Below, one piece after another: positions 25,791 through 34,848 of a stretch of DNA of 64,000 nt. Within the stretch, counting starts at the first letter, position 1, and each line of letters starts with the position of its first letter. Origin of the DNA: Nitrosopumilus sp. (GTDB lineage Archaea > Thermoproteota > Nitrososphaeria > Nitrososphaerales > Nitrosopumilaceae). Position numbers and translations under genes: made by a program. The stretch covers positions 1 through 64,000 of the forward strand of contig NZ_JAILWA010000005.1 in assembly GCF_025699255.1 (NCBI RefSeq), written 5' to 3'. The notes beneath the pieces are model-generated. The model saw nothing but the letters and a program-made list of their open reading frames with translations. It had not been told where the DNA came from and ran no database searches.

Positions 25791-27584
25791 ATGACAGCTG
25801 GAGTAACTGATTTTCTTGCATTGTTAGCATTGTTGTTAGGCGGTGGAATGATTGGCGCAGGAATAATGAAAAAAATAAAATTTCCAACTATTATTGGATT
25901 TATTTTAATTGGAATGATTGCAGGACCATATGGTTTAGGTGTTGTTGAAGATGTTGAACTTATCAATCTTTTAGCAGAACTTGGAATTATTATTTTATTA
26001 TTTGTAGTTGGATTGGAATTTAGTTTACAGAAATTACGTAAAGCAGGAATTAAAGCAATCATTGTGGGAATGTCTGAATTGTCAATAATGTTTTTTTTGG
26101 CGTACATTGGAGCTTTTTCTTTTGGTTGGTCTCATTTGGAAGCTCTTTATCTTGCAGGAATATTGTCAATAAGCAGCACTGCAATTTCTTTGAGAATAAT
26201 GAGAGACCTCAAATTAGTTAAGACAAAAGAATTTGATACAATAATTACTATTTTAATCGTAGAAGATCTTGCAGCTGTATTACTTTTAGTAATTTTAGGA
26301 AATGCATCTGCAGGTGCAGAACTTGATTTTACCGGAGTTGGAATTTTAGTATTACAAAGTTTAACTTTCTTTGTAATAGCGCTGGGATTAGGAATAAAAC
26401 TAATTCCGAAACTTTTAGAAAAAATCCATGACTTGGATATTCCTGAAGGGCCATTTATCACCGCACTCGCATTGGGATTTGGTTTAGCAGTACTGGCACA
26501 TTTTCTTGGTCAGAGTTCTGCAATTGGGGCATTTATCATGGGGATGATCATTGCATCCTCAAAACATTCAGAACATATTATTCAAAAAGTGCTACCTCTA
26601 AGAGACTTTTTCGGAGTAATTTTCTTTGTATCTATTGGAATGTTGGTAAACATTATGGCCATTCCAGAAGTTGCATTGATCTCTATACCTATCATAATAC
26701 TTGGCGTAATTGGAAAGTTTGTAGGAAACTTTTTCGGATCTTCAATTGGTGGGCATGATGTAACAGGCGCATCTACAATAGGCTCTGTAATGGTGCCTCG
26801 TGGAGAATTCTCATTCATCATGGCAAAACAGGCAGTAGATAGTGGTGCTGTAAGAGACATGTTGTATCCAGTTACAATGCTTGTAACTCTGGCAACTATG
26901 CTATGTATGCCATTGTTGTTGAAGATTTTCCCCACACTTGCAAATCCTCGTAGCTTGATACCTATGAAATTATTTAATCCAATTTTCATCACAGGCAGAT
27001 TTTTCAATAAACTATTAGATACATCTGAGGATGACAATCAATTCAATAAACTACTCAGATCAAACGGTCCAAAGTTTTTTGTAAATCTGATGATTGTTAT
27101 TGCAATCTTGGCAATCATTGATTACTTTAATGATGATATTGTTACTACCATCAATCAATTAGGAATTCCTTTAGCAATTGAACCTGAATTACTACTAACA
27201 ATTGTAAGTGTTTTGTTAATCATTTATCCAATTATTGCAATGCTTGGAAAAATTGAAAAATTTGTTACTAGTTTGTCTGATATTTTATCTACAAAATTAA
27301 TACCTGCTGACACAAAACAACTAGAGGAAAAACCACTGCATAGATTGTTACGTGATATTTTCTTTATAGGATTAATTTTGATATTGATTGCTGTTATTCA
27401 ACCATATATTGGCGATATTGAATATTTACCATTTTTACCATTTCTTATTTCTGGAATTGGTCTTGCAGTAGCAATATTGTTAATTGCTGACGCTGTATTT
27501 GTATTTCAAAAATTATCTCATGGACACATTATGGAAAGTCTAATGAAAGATGACGAAACTCATGATTTAGATAAAGATGTTTGA
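25791..27584 (+). CDS. CPA2-family cation/H+ antiporter (KefB-like) with extra C-terminal helices
   Basis: A 597-residue transporter. The first ~390 residues are a CPA2 exchanger with TIIGFILIGMIAGPYG, the ion-binding VEDLAAV and GMIIASSKHSEHI. Unlike compact family members, about 200 further residues contain four more likely membrane helices. No TrkA-N domain is present. K+/H+ or Na+/H+ exchange cannot be separated from sequence. It is convergent with another CPA2 gene. Confidence 0.85.
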   Translation: MTAGVTDFLALLALLLGGGMIGAGIMKKIKFPTIIGFILIGMIAGPYGLGVVEDVELINLLAELGIIILLFVVGLEFSLQKLRKAGIKAIIVGMSELSIMFFLAYIGAFSFGWSHLEALYLAGILSISSTAISLRIMRDLKLVKTKEFDTIITILIVEDLAAVLLLVILGNASAGAELDFTGVGILVLQSLTFFVIALGLGIKLIPKLLEKIHDLDIPEGPFITALALGFGLAVLAHFLGQSSAIGAFIMGMIIASSKHSEHIIQKVLPLRDFFGVIFFVSIGMLVNIMAIPEVALISIPIIILGVIGKFVGNFFGSSIGGHDVTGASTIGSVMVPRGEFSFIMAKQAVDSGAVRDMLYPVTMLVTLATMLCMPLLLKIFPTLANPRSLIPMKLFNPIFITGRFFNKLLDTSEDDNQFNKLLRSNGPKFFVNLMIVIAILAIIDYFNDDIVTTINQLGIPLAIEPELLLTIVSVLLIIYPIIAMLGKIEKFVTSLSDILSTKLIPADTKQLEEKPLHRLLRDIFFIGLILILIAVIQPYIGDIEYLPFLPFLISGIGLAVAILLIADAVFVFQKLSHGHIMESLMKDDETHDLDKDV

Positions 27585-27607
27585 TTTATTTCATTAATTT
27601 TTTGAAT

Positions 27608-28822
27608 CTATTTGGATTCTGTTCTAAATGAGTTTCTTAACAAAATTGGTGCAATGAAAATAGTTGCCAATATTACAAAGATTATCGTAGAATAAATTTC
27701 ATCAGAAAGTATTTGGAATGCTAATCCAATTCCTGCAACAATAAATGCAACTTCTCCTCTGGCAATCATTCCATACCCAATCAAAAAACCACTTTTCTTA
27801 TTTTTGAGCAAAATTGAGGCTGGAATTCCACATCCAAGAACCTTTGAAAACACTGCTATTCCTAAAATCACTGAAAATAAAACCCAGTTAATAGAAGATA
27901 TTTGTGAAATATCTACATGCGCACCAATTACAGCAAAAAATAATGGAGCCACAATCGTCTTTAATCTTCCAACAAACTCACGCACTTGAATAGCTAATTT
28001 GGAACCAGCTAATCCCATACCTGCAGCAAATGCCCCTACAATAGGATTTAATCCAAGACTAGATGCAATTGCAGCCAAACCAAATGCAGAGCCTAATGCA
28101 ATACCTTGTCTTGTTCCTCTAGCTTCTAGTGTTGTTGGATGTGTTTTTGAAACCAAATGAACTATTTTGGGTAACAGGTATACTGCTCCTAACAAAATTA
28201 AAATCCAATATCCTATCTCTGTAACTGTCATTATTACAACTGACTCTAATGTTGGAATTGTTTTCAAAACAACTATGGAAATTACTGCTGAAAGAATTGC
28301 AAGACCTAATACGTCATCTAATACTGCTGCATTTACCAGAATGTTTCCTTCTTGTGTTTTTTCTTTTCCAAGTTCTTCTAAAATTACAACAGAAACTGCT
28401 ATACTTGTTGCACTGATTGCAGCACCTATTAGTATCGCAACAGTCCAATCAAATCCCATCCAAAGTACAATAAAATATCCTGCAACAAGTGGAACCATAA
28501 CACCAAACACTCCAACTATTGCAGCTTTTGGACCTGCTTTAATTAGATCATGAAATGTAAAGTGTAATCCTGCAGAAAACAAAATAATGATTCCAGATAT
28601 CTGCCATAATCCCATCATTACCTCATTTAGTTCTACAATAGGTCTTTCAAAAATTGGAATTATCCCACCCAATGCGGTTGGACCTAGAATCATTCCTGCA
28701 AAGACAAATCCTATAATTTCTGGGATTTTAAAATGAGAACATAATCTTCCCAAAAGTAATGCTGGTAAGACTAGAAATAAAATTCCAATAATTGTTGGTA
28801 CTACATCAAATTCTGCAACCAT
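27608..28822 (-). CDS. CPA2-family Na+/H+ antiporter (NapA-like)
   Basis: A 404-residue exchanger with about 12-13 membrane helices. Seen are PEIIGFVFAGMILGPTALGG and the paired-acid motif NAAVLDDVLGLAIL typical of electrogenic Na+/H+ antiporters, against VEDLAAV in the convergent neighbour. It likely extrudes Na+ using the proton gradient. No regulatory C-terminal domain. Confidence 0.85.
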   Translation of the reverse strand: MVAEFDVVPTIIGILFLVLPALLLGRLCSHFKIPEIIGFVFAGMILGPTALGGIIPIFERPIVELNEVMMGLWQISGIIILFSAGLHFTFHDLIKAGPKAAIVGVFGVMVPLVAGYFIVLWMGFDWTVAILIGAAISATSIAVSVVILEELGKEKTQEGNILVNAAVLDDVLGLAILSAVISIVVLKTIPTLESVVIMTVTEIGYWILILLGAVYLLPKIVHLVSKTHPTTLEARGTRQGIALGSAFGLAAIASSLGLNPIVGAFAAGMGLAGSKLAIQVREFVGRLKTIVAPLFFAVIGAHVDISQISSINWVLFSVILGIAVFSKVLGCGIPASILLKNKKSGFLIGYGMIARGEVAFIVAGIGLAFQILSDEIYSTIIFVILATIFIAPILLRNSFRTESK

Positions 28823-29002
28823 TCATTAGTCACCAATAATTTTCTAATAAAACTCTGATTCTTATTTGCAGAGGTGAAATTTGATGTTGTGCCTAATTTA
28901 CTTCCTTTCTCTTCTATTTTTTCCTAGATTTTAGTTCAAAAATATATAAAATCTATATAATTACACTCGTTTTACTCTAGAATTCTATTAGTCTATGTAT
29001 AT
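28823..29002. other. Intergenic, no gene seen
   Basis: Upstream of the NapA-like gene. AT-rich, with TATA-like stretches (AATATATAAAATCTATATAA near 28944); no ORF or repeat that I can support. Confidence 0.4.
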
Positions 29003-29137
29003 TCAAATATCTTCATGTCTCTCAATTTTCTTAACAAACGTAATTGGTTTTTCATTATCATCATTCTGTAAATTCTCTTCGTGATGTAATGCATCTTCAA
29101 TATCGTCTATGATCTCTTTTTTTCTTTTAGAATTCAT
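29003..29137 (-). CDS. Small charged protein (44 aa)
   Basis: ATG to TGA encodes MNSKRKKEIIDDIEDALHHE followed by more charged residues. A purine-rich stretch precedes the ATG. Function unknown. It lies in the otherwise empty 28823-29284 gap. Confidence 0.4.
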   Translation of the reverse strand: MNSKRKKEIIDDIEDALHHEENLQNDDNEKPITFVKKIERHEDI

Positions 29138-29284
29138 CTGTAATCCCTCTCTATATTGTTCTTAATAGATATCAATTTCATTTCTAGAGTAACATTGTTC
29201 TTAAAATAAATCACATTTGATATTCATTGTTGAGAATTACATGATTTTGTAATAAATAAGACTGAGAAATCATATTATCATAGC

Positions 29285-30604
29285 ATGGTCATAAAATCTT
29301 TCAAATTCACCACTCCTCAAATCACATATCTCATCAAGAAAAAATTATGGGCTCAGGTGATTATTGCATTGTTTTTAGGTTTAGCATTAGGAATAGTTTT
29401 GGGACCTGAAGTTGGGATATTTGAAAAAGAAACTGCAGAAATAATCACTGATTGGTTATCTATCCCTGCAAATCTATTTCTAAAAATTATTCAAATGATA
29501 ATTGTACCATTAATTTTTGCCTCCATCATTAGAGGTCTAACATCATCAGGTAGTATGGAACAACTCCAAAAATTAGGTCTAGGAGCTGCATTATACTTTG
29601 TTGCAACAACTGCAATTGCACTTACTATTGGAATTCTTGTTGTAACGATGATTGCACCTGGAGATTTTATTGATAGCTCTTTGATAAGAGAAAGTTTTGA
29701 TATTGAATCTACTGAACCAATTGAACAATCTGAATTATCAATAAATGATATTCCAAGTAGTATATTGGGAGTAATTCCTAGTAATCCTTTAGCATCATTC
29801 ATGTCCGGTGAAATGCTAAGCATCATTGTATTTGCATTAATTGTTGGCGTCTCAATGATTACTTTACCAAAGGAAAGCTCAAAACCCATTCTTGATTTGT
29901 TAGAATCTGTACAAAAAATCACCATGAAAGTTGTATCATGGGCAATGCGTTTAGCTCCTTTTGCTGCTTTTGGTCTTATGGCAGGTATTACATCCAAACT
30001 AGGTCTATCTGCACTAACTGGTCTTGGTGCATATATGGGAACTGTGATAATAGGTCTTTTTGCAATGTTGTTAATTTACATCATTATTATCAAAATTTTT
30101 GCAAAGAGACCAATACGTTCTACGTTGGCTATGATGAAAGATGCACAACTTTTAGCATTTTCCACTTCTAGTTCAGCTGCAGTAATGCCTGTATCAATTA
30201 AAACTGCCGAGGAAAAACTAAAAGTCAAACCCAAAGTTTCCCAATTTATCATTCCTTTAGGAGCGACTATTAACATGGATGGTACTGCTCTTTATCAAAT
30301 CGTAGCAGTATTTTTCTTGGCACAACTTTTCAGTATTGATTTAGGATTTACTACTATTCTTTTGATTTCATTAACTGCACTTGCAGCATCAATTGGTGCA
30401 CCTTCAGCACCTGGAACTGGTATTGTAATTTTATCTACCATACTCATTGCCGCAGGAATACCTCCAGTTGCAGTGGTATTACTTTTAGGCGTAGATAGAG
30501 TTCTTGATATGACTAGAACAATGGTAAATGTTACAGGAGATCTTACTGCCTGTCTGTTCTTTGACAAGAGAACCAGTGTAAGTGAACCGATTAAAGAAAA
30601 GTAG
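29285..30604 (+). CDS. Dicarboxylate/amino acid:cation symporter (GltP/DctA family)
   Basis: A 439-residue DAACS transporter. The hallmark segments are all present: SSSAAVMPVSIKTAEE (serine-rich hairpin 1), PLGATINMDGTALYQ (unwound TM7 NMDGT), GAPSAPGTGIVILS (hairpin 2) and DRVLDMTRTMVNVTGDL (TM8). The Arg/Asp pattern in TM8 (DMTRT) bears on selectivity but does not settle aspartate/glutamate against C4-dicarboxylate. It probably imports organic acids with Na+ or H+. Confidence 0.9.
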   Translation: MVIKSFKFTTPQITYLIKKKLWAQVIIALFLGLALGIVLGPEVGIFEKETAEIITDWLSIPANLFLKIIQMIIVPLIFASIIRGLTSSGSMEQLQKLGLGAALYFVATTAIALTIGILVVTMIAPGDFIDSSLIRESFDIESTEPIEQSELSINDIPSSILGVIPSNPLASFMSGEMLSIIVFALIVGVSMITLPKESSKPILDLLESVQKITMKVVSWAMRLAPFAAFGLMAGITSKLGLSALTGLGAYMGTVIIGLFAMLLIYIIIIKIFAKRPIRSTLAMMKDAQLLAFSTSSSAAVMPVSIKTAEEKLKVKPKVSQFIIPLGATINMDGTALYQIVAVFFLAQLFSIDLGFTTILLISLTALAASIGAPSAPGTGIVILSTILIAAGIPPVAVVLLLGVDRVLDMTRTMVNVTGDLTACLFFDKRTSVSEPIKEK

Positions 30605-30696
30605 ATTTTTGTTGAGAACTTGAAAACTTCCTCTAATCAATTTTCATCTGTGGTAATTGTCTTGTGTTTTTTATAACTAATTGAGTTGATGAAATC

Positions 30697-31545
30697 ATGA
30701 AACATGCCTTAGATTATAAAAATTCACCAAGAACAATAAAATTTGAATCTAATCTTGCTGAAGTTTTAAAAAAAATTATTGATGAAAAAAAGAGTAGGCT
30801 TTTAGTTACAGAAAATGATAAAATCACAGGTATTGTAACTGAAAAAGATTTGGGTGTCTTTCTTCTAACAAATGATACTGAAAAAAAATTAGATGAGATT
30901 CCGTTATCTACAATTATGAAAAAAATAATTTCTGTTGATGAACACACTAGTATGATAGAATGTGCTGAAATAATGCTTACAAAATCTATTGGTTCTTTAG
31001 TAGTAAAATCTGGAGATGATGTTGTTGGAATATTAACAAAAACCGATCTTGTGAGGTATTATACTAAAACACATTCTGGTGAGAAAATTGTTGGAGAATA
31101 CATGTCTCCTTATTATGCATGGCAATATTCTGACACTCCTCTATACAAAGTAGTTTTGAAAATGATTGATGAAAAGATCTCTCGAGTAATACTGCGAAAT
31201 CATGATGAAATACCTGTAGGGATCATAACCTTTCGAGATTTATTCGCATTGGCATTAAAACAAGGAAACTATGAAGATGTCCTTGACAATACGGATCCAA
31301 TAATATCTGTAATATTTCCCAGAAAGGGATTCATTTCAGAATCTGGATTTGGTGGAAGTGTAAAGGCTGATGATGTTATGAGTAAAGATATTGTTTCTGT
31401 GAATTATGATGATGATCTGGCAAAAACTGGAAAAATACTATTGGAGAAAAACATCAATGGGGCAGGAGTATTATCTAGACATGGAAATATTGTTGGAATC
31501 ATTAGTAAAACTGACATCGTTAAAGCTGTGGCATTTTTAAAATAA
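30697..31545 (+). CDS. Four-CBS-domain protein
   Basis: A 282-residue soluble protein made of four CBS domains in two Bateman pairs. Repeating signatures are ITGIVTEKDL, VVGILTKTDLVRYY, PVGIITFRDLFAL and IVGIISKTDIVKA. Such proteins sense adenosine nucleotides or SAM. It sits between a transporter and a UspA gene, so a stress- or energy-sensing role is possible. No effector domain is attached. Confidence 0.88.
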   Translation: MKHALDYKNSPRTIKFESNLAEVLKKIIDEKKSRLLVTENDKITGIVTEKDLGVFLLTNDTEKKLDEIPLSTIMKKIISVDEHTSMIECAEIMLTKSIGSLVVKSGDDVVGILTKTDLVRYYTKTHSGEKIVGEYMSPYYAWQYSDTPLYKVVLKMIDEKISRVILRNHDEIPVGIITFRDLFALALKQGNYEDVLDNTDPIISVIFPRKGFISESGFGGSVKADDVMSKDIVSVNYDDDLAKTGKILLEKNINGAGVLSRHGNIVGIISKTDIVKAVAFLK

Positions 31546-31585
31546 ATTTCAATTCTTCTTTTTCTTTTTTTGATATTCAAATTTA

Positions 31586-32056
31586 CTATTTGATATTTTC
31601 AATATCAATTAATGTTACAGGACATGTAACATTTTCTACTATTTTTCTAGATACACTTCCAAGAGACAATAATTTCTTCATTCCTTTTAATTTTCTTCTC
31701 TTTGACATGACTATAAGATCCACATTTTCTTTCTCTACTATATCCAAAATATGTTCTGCTGCATTTCCAATTACTACTTTAACTTCTGAAGTAATTCCTT
31801 TTTCTTTACATTGATGAGATATTTTTTCCATCTTTTTATCCATGTCTTTTCTAATTGATTCATTTGCCTCATCAATACTTTTGAATAGGTCTTCTCGTTC
31901 GGATGATGATAATGCAAATGATGGTGGATATTGCATTTCTTCTACAACATGTAAAATTATAATTTTTGAAGATTCATTTGCAGCATAAATTGCATGCTTT
32001 AACGATTCATCTCCTTCTGGAGTGCCTCCATGCGGTACTAGAATTGTCTTATACAT
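31586..32056 (-). CDS. Universal stress protein UspA family
   Basis: A 156-residue Usp with the N-terminal ILVPHGGTPEGDES strand and the ATP-type loop VIGNAAEHILDIVEKENVDLIVMSKR...LGSVSRKIVENVTCPVTLID. The G-2x-G-9x-G(S/T) pattern is only approximate. It is convergent with the CBS gene. A shortened copy of this gene occurs at 41807-41935. Confidence 0.88.
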   Translation of the reverse strand: MYKTILVPHGGTPEGDESLKHAIYAANESSKIIILHVVEEMQYPPSFALSSSEREDLFKSIDEANESIRKDMDKKMEKISHQCKEKGITSEVKVVIGNAAEHILDIVEKENVDLIVMSKRRKLKGMKKLLSLGSVSRKIVENVTCPVTLIDIENIK

Positions 32057-32088
32057 AATTTGACATTGATTATTATGTAAATAAACTA

Positions 32089-32226
32089 TTAGACTTCTCC
32101 AATATCTATGGATTCAAAACTTGTTCCCTTGCATTGAGGACATTCTGAAATGATTGTCACTCTAGTTTTTTTTGAGAATACATTTCCACATGTTTTGCAC
32201 ACCCTTAGTTCTTCTAACAATACCAT
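32089..32226 (-). CDS. Zinc-ribbon microprotein (45 aa)
   Basis: Encodes VCKTCGNVFSKKT and SECPQCKGTSFES in 45 residues, a rubredoxin-like CxxC...CPxC ribbon. No partner is apparent. It is upstream of the uspA gene on the same strand. Confidence 0.55.
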   Translation of the reverse strand: MVLLEELRVCKTCGNVFSKKTRVTIISECPQCKGTSFESIDIGEV

Positions 32227-32435
32227 ATCTTCTAAGATAAATTTTCAAATAATTTAATGTATTTAGGAAAATCATCTTTGAAAACAGGATTTGAAATCAA
32301 ATTCCCAACATTCTGCAAAGTGAATTATGTGAAGGCAGACCCACTTTAGAAAACGAGACAAACTACAATGAATAGCAGCTGTCTTATCACTAATTCACTT
32401 GTATGTTGTACTCTATTCAAATTATTAAGATCCTT

Positions 32436-32470
32436 GCTAGTTGATATGATCCTAAATCAAGTCAACTAGC
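32436..32470. repeat. Inverted repeat GCTAGTTGA-N17-TCAACTAGC
   Basis: Perfect 9-bp arms at 32436-32444 and 32462-32470, in the gap 32227-32512 that holds no gene I can support. It may be an operator or a hairpin. Confidence 0.5.
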
Positions 32471-32512
32471 TTGTTCTTTATCTCTTAGAATAATGTAGTG
32501 TAATTGTTAAAA

Positions 32513-32617
32513 ATGAAGTACAATTGTAGAGAATGCAAGTTCAAATGGGAAGGAAGTACTGATTCATTTTATGCTGTATTGGAACATGAAAAAACCCATC
32601 AAAATTTGACAAAATAA
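32513..32617 (+). CDS. C2H2-type mini zinc finger, family B (34 aa)
   Basis: MKYNCRECKFKWEGS is followed by a short spacer and LEHEKTH: CxxC and HxxxH ligands in 34 residues. The layout K-Y-x-C-x2-C-x-F-x-W ... H-E-K-x-H is the same in the genes at 50138 and 50337, so this is a repeated family. Confidence 0.58.
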   Translation: MKYNCRECKFKWEGSTDSFYAVLEHEKTHQNLTK

Positions 32618-32657
32618 TTAGATAGAATGTTTCACATTGGATAGTAGAATGAAGTTG

Positions 32658-32677
32658 TGTGTGCCGGGGGCGAGTTT
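32658..32677 (+). repeat. 20-nt copy of the tRNA-Met 3' end (possible att site)
   Basis: tgtgtgccgggggcgagttt is identical to 56399-56418, which spans the last 16 nt of the minus-strand tRNA-Met gene plus 4 nt beyond its 3' end. No other tRNA part is present here. It is strongly GC-rich against an AT-rich background. Confidence 0.75.
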
Positions 32678-32684
32678 TGTGAAA

Positions 32685-32698
32685 TTAGTTTGATGCCG
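32685..32698 (+). repeat. 14-nt motif TTAGTTTGATGCCG, copy 1
   Basis: Near-identical copies occur at 52328-52341 and 56253-56266, each with one mismatch and in the same orientation. This copy lies 8 nt right of the tRNA fragment. Confidence 0.5.
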
Positions 32699-32797
32699 TC
32701 TCTCCTTTGAGCATGAATTTGATGATTTTTACCCTGATTTTTGGTAATTATGAGAACACTTTATGAATCCCAATCCGATAAAACAGTTTGATTCTGA

Positions 32798-34444
32798 TTG
32801 CTGTCTCAAAAGAACAAAAAATTCACGTGGTATGCAATAACAGCTGGAGTGATAATTTTACTGATGGCTATCACTATTGAAATTTACAGTATAGAGGAAG
32901 AAAATATCAAAACTACCATTATAAAAAACCAAATTACAATCCAAGAAATTATCACAAAGTCTATTTCTAAGAATATTACATCTGAATTAGAATTAATTGT
33001 ATTTGAGCTATCTTTACTTGCAGAATATGATGAGTTACAACATGATCTTGGTACAGAAGAATCAAATCAATTGATAGCTCAAACGTTTAGTCGATTAAAC
33101 TCCATATCTCCCACTGCACAAATCCTCGCATTAGATGAGAATTTTGTAGTTCTTTCTCAGGCAAGCAAAAACCATGACTCTTTTGTTGGAGCAACTGTCA
33201 AAGGATTATCAGAACTGATTGATTCAGAAAATGATGGAATAAAATCTGAACCAAAAATCCTGTCAATTGATACGTCTCTGTTTGACGAACCTGAAATTGC
33301 AATAACGTTTCCAGTAATTGATAAACAAACAAACATCTCCAAGGGATTGCTACTTGTAACCTTCCCGTCTAGTGAATTTTTCAAAAGACATGGAAATATC
33401 TATGATGTAGAATCACAATTTCTAATGGTGATGGATGAAAACAATGTGTTACTCATTCATCCTAATATGGAAAATGTGGGGAAAAACTTCTTTGAAGATG
33501 AAATCCAACAAAACATCAATCACAATTCGCTCTTAAATGAGCACATTTTACATGTTTTAGAAGGTAATTTATCAACTATAATTTTTACATTAGATGATAA
33601 CATTGGTGAGAGGATAAATTCTGCAATACCTGTTACTGTAAATGGAAAACATGAGTTTATGTTTGGAGTAGTCACACCTACCCAGTCAATCAATCAAGAG
33701 ATTGATGAAATAATCTTTTTCACAAAAATTCAGACTGTTTTCTTGCTGTTATCTACAATTACTGTCTTGTTGATCTTTTTGTTAAAACGTACACAGAACT
33801 TTAAAAAAGAAAAGCTTACTGTTATCGGGCAGCTCTCATCTAACATTGCTCATGATATACGCAATCCATTGGGAACAATAAAAAATGCAGGAGTTATAAT
33901 CGGAAAAGAAAATGACTCCGAAAATGAAATTATCTCAAGAGAACTAAACCGCATTAACCTATCTGTACGACGCATTTCACACCAAATTGAAGAGGTGTTA
34001 AACTATGTCAGAACAACACCTTTGATATTAAAACCCCATTCAGTAAACCAAACTCTTCAGGAGGCAATAGATGCATTAGACGTGCCATCAAATATCAAAA
34101 TTAACATTCCTAAAAATGATGTAACCATAAAGTTTGATCATGAAAAGATGCTAATAGTGTTTGTAAACATAATTCTAAATGCAATACAATCAATTGGCAA
34201 AGATGATGGGACTGTTGCAATTATCTTAACTGAGACCTCCTCTTATGTAACAATAATATTTGAAAATTCTGGTCCAAACATTCCTAGAAAAGATTTGAAG
34301 CATATTTTTGATACGTTGTTTACTACCAAGCTGGAGGGTACAGGACTTGGCCTTTCTAGCTGTAAAAACATTGTAGAACAACATAAAGGAACAATACAGG
34401 CATCTACAGATCCCGTGATATTTTCAGTTAGGTTGCCAAAATGA
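32798..34444 (+). CDS. Membrane sensor histidine kinase with dCache-like domain
   Basis: A 548-residue kinase. TM1 is at ~10-30, an extracellular dCache-like sensor at ~31-305, and TM2 at ~311-329. The phosphoacceptor helix has H352 in SSNIAHDIRNPLGT. The ATPase has the N box IILNAIQSI and the G box GTGLGLSSC. Start is TTG 32798, the first in-frame start after a stop. It is followed after 39 nt by a receiver, so the pair forms a two-component system. The ligand is unknown. Confidence 0.88.
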   Translation: MLSQKNKKFTWYAITAGVIILLMAITIEIYSIEEENIKTTIIKNQITIQEIITKSISKNITSELELIVFELSLLAEYDELQHDLGTEESNQLIAQTFSRLNSISPTAQILALDENFVVLSQASKNHDSFVGATVKGLSELIDSENDGIKSEPKILSIDTSLFDEPEIAITFPVIDKQTNISKGLLLVTFPSSEFFKRHGNIYDVESQFLMVMDENNVLLIHPNMENVGKNFFEDEIQQNINHNSLLNEHILHVLEGNLSTIIFTLDDNIGERINSAIPVTVNGKHEFMFGVVTPTQSINQEIDEIIFFTKIQTVFLLLSTITVLLIFLLKRTQNFKKEKLTVIGQLSSNIAHDIRNPLGTIKNAGVIIGKENDSENEIISRELNRINLSVRRISHQIEEVLNYVRTTPLILKPHSVNQTLQEAIDALDVPSNIKINIPKNDVTIKFDHEKMLIVFVNIILNAIQSIGKDDGTVAIILTETSSYVTIIFENSGPNIPRKDLKHIFDTLFTTKLEGTGLGLSSCKNIVEQHKGTIQASTDPVIFSVRLPK

Positions 34445-34483
34445 ATATTCCATTATTTACCAGTCCAAAATTGAGGAGAAAAG

Positions 34484-34846
34484 ATGTCAAATCCTAGAAT
34501 TTTGTTAGTTGATGATGACACTCAGTTTTTGGAGGCTACAGAATACATGCTAAAATATGAAAATTATGAGGTAATTACTGCCAAAAACGGGGAGGAAGCC
34601 ATCAAAAAATACAAAGAATCTAGTCCAGATATTGTTTTGATGGACTTGAAGATGCCCATAATGAACGGATATGATGCATTTTTTAGAATCAAAAGAGATG
34701 ATCCTGATGCAAAAATTGTCTTTACATCTTCATATGCTATCAACAATGAGGAATTTGCAAAGGCAGAGGATTCAGGTTTGTTTGGTTTGCTTACAAAGCC
34801 CTTTGATCTTAATGAATTAAACGACATTATTGATTCCAAAAGTTGA
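34484..34846 (+). CDS. Stand-alone response regulator (CheY-like receiver)
   Basis: A 120-residue receiver domain with the acidic pair at D10-D12, phosphorylation site D54 in VLMDLKMP, the switch Thr/Ser in VFTSSY and the conserved Lys in LTKPFD. No output domain, so it must act through protein contacts. It is the likely partner of the upstream histidine kinase. Confidence 0.9.
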   Translation: MSNPRILLVDDDTQFLEATEYMLKYENYEVITAKNGEEAIKKYKESSPDIVLMDLKMPIMNGYDAFFRIKRDDPDAKIVFTSSYAINNEEFAKAEDSGLFGLLTKPFDLNELNDIIDSKS

Positions 34847-34848
34847 TT

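Noticed and set aside
28160-28560. 128-aa plus-strand ORF inside the NapA-like gene
   Set aside because: Antisense shadow; the minus-strand frame has clear antiporter motifs.
32658-32720. A second tRNA gene
   Set aside because: Only 16 nt of the tRNA-Met 3' end are present; no other arm can be formed.
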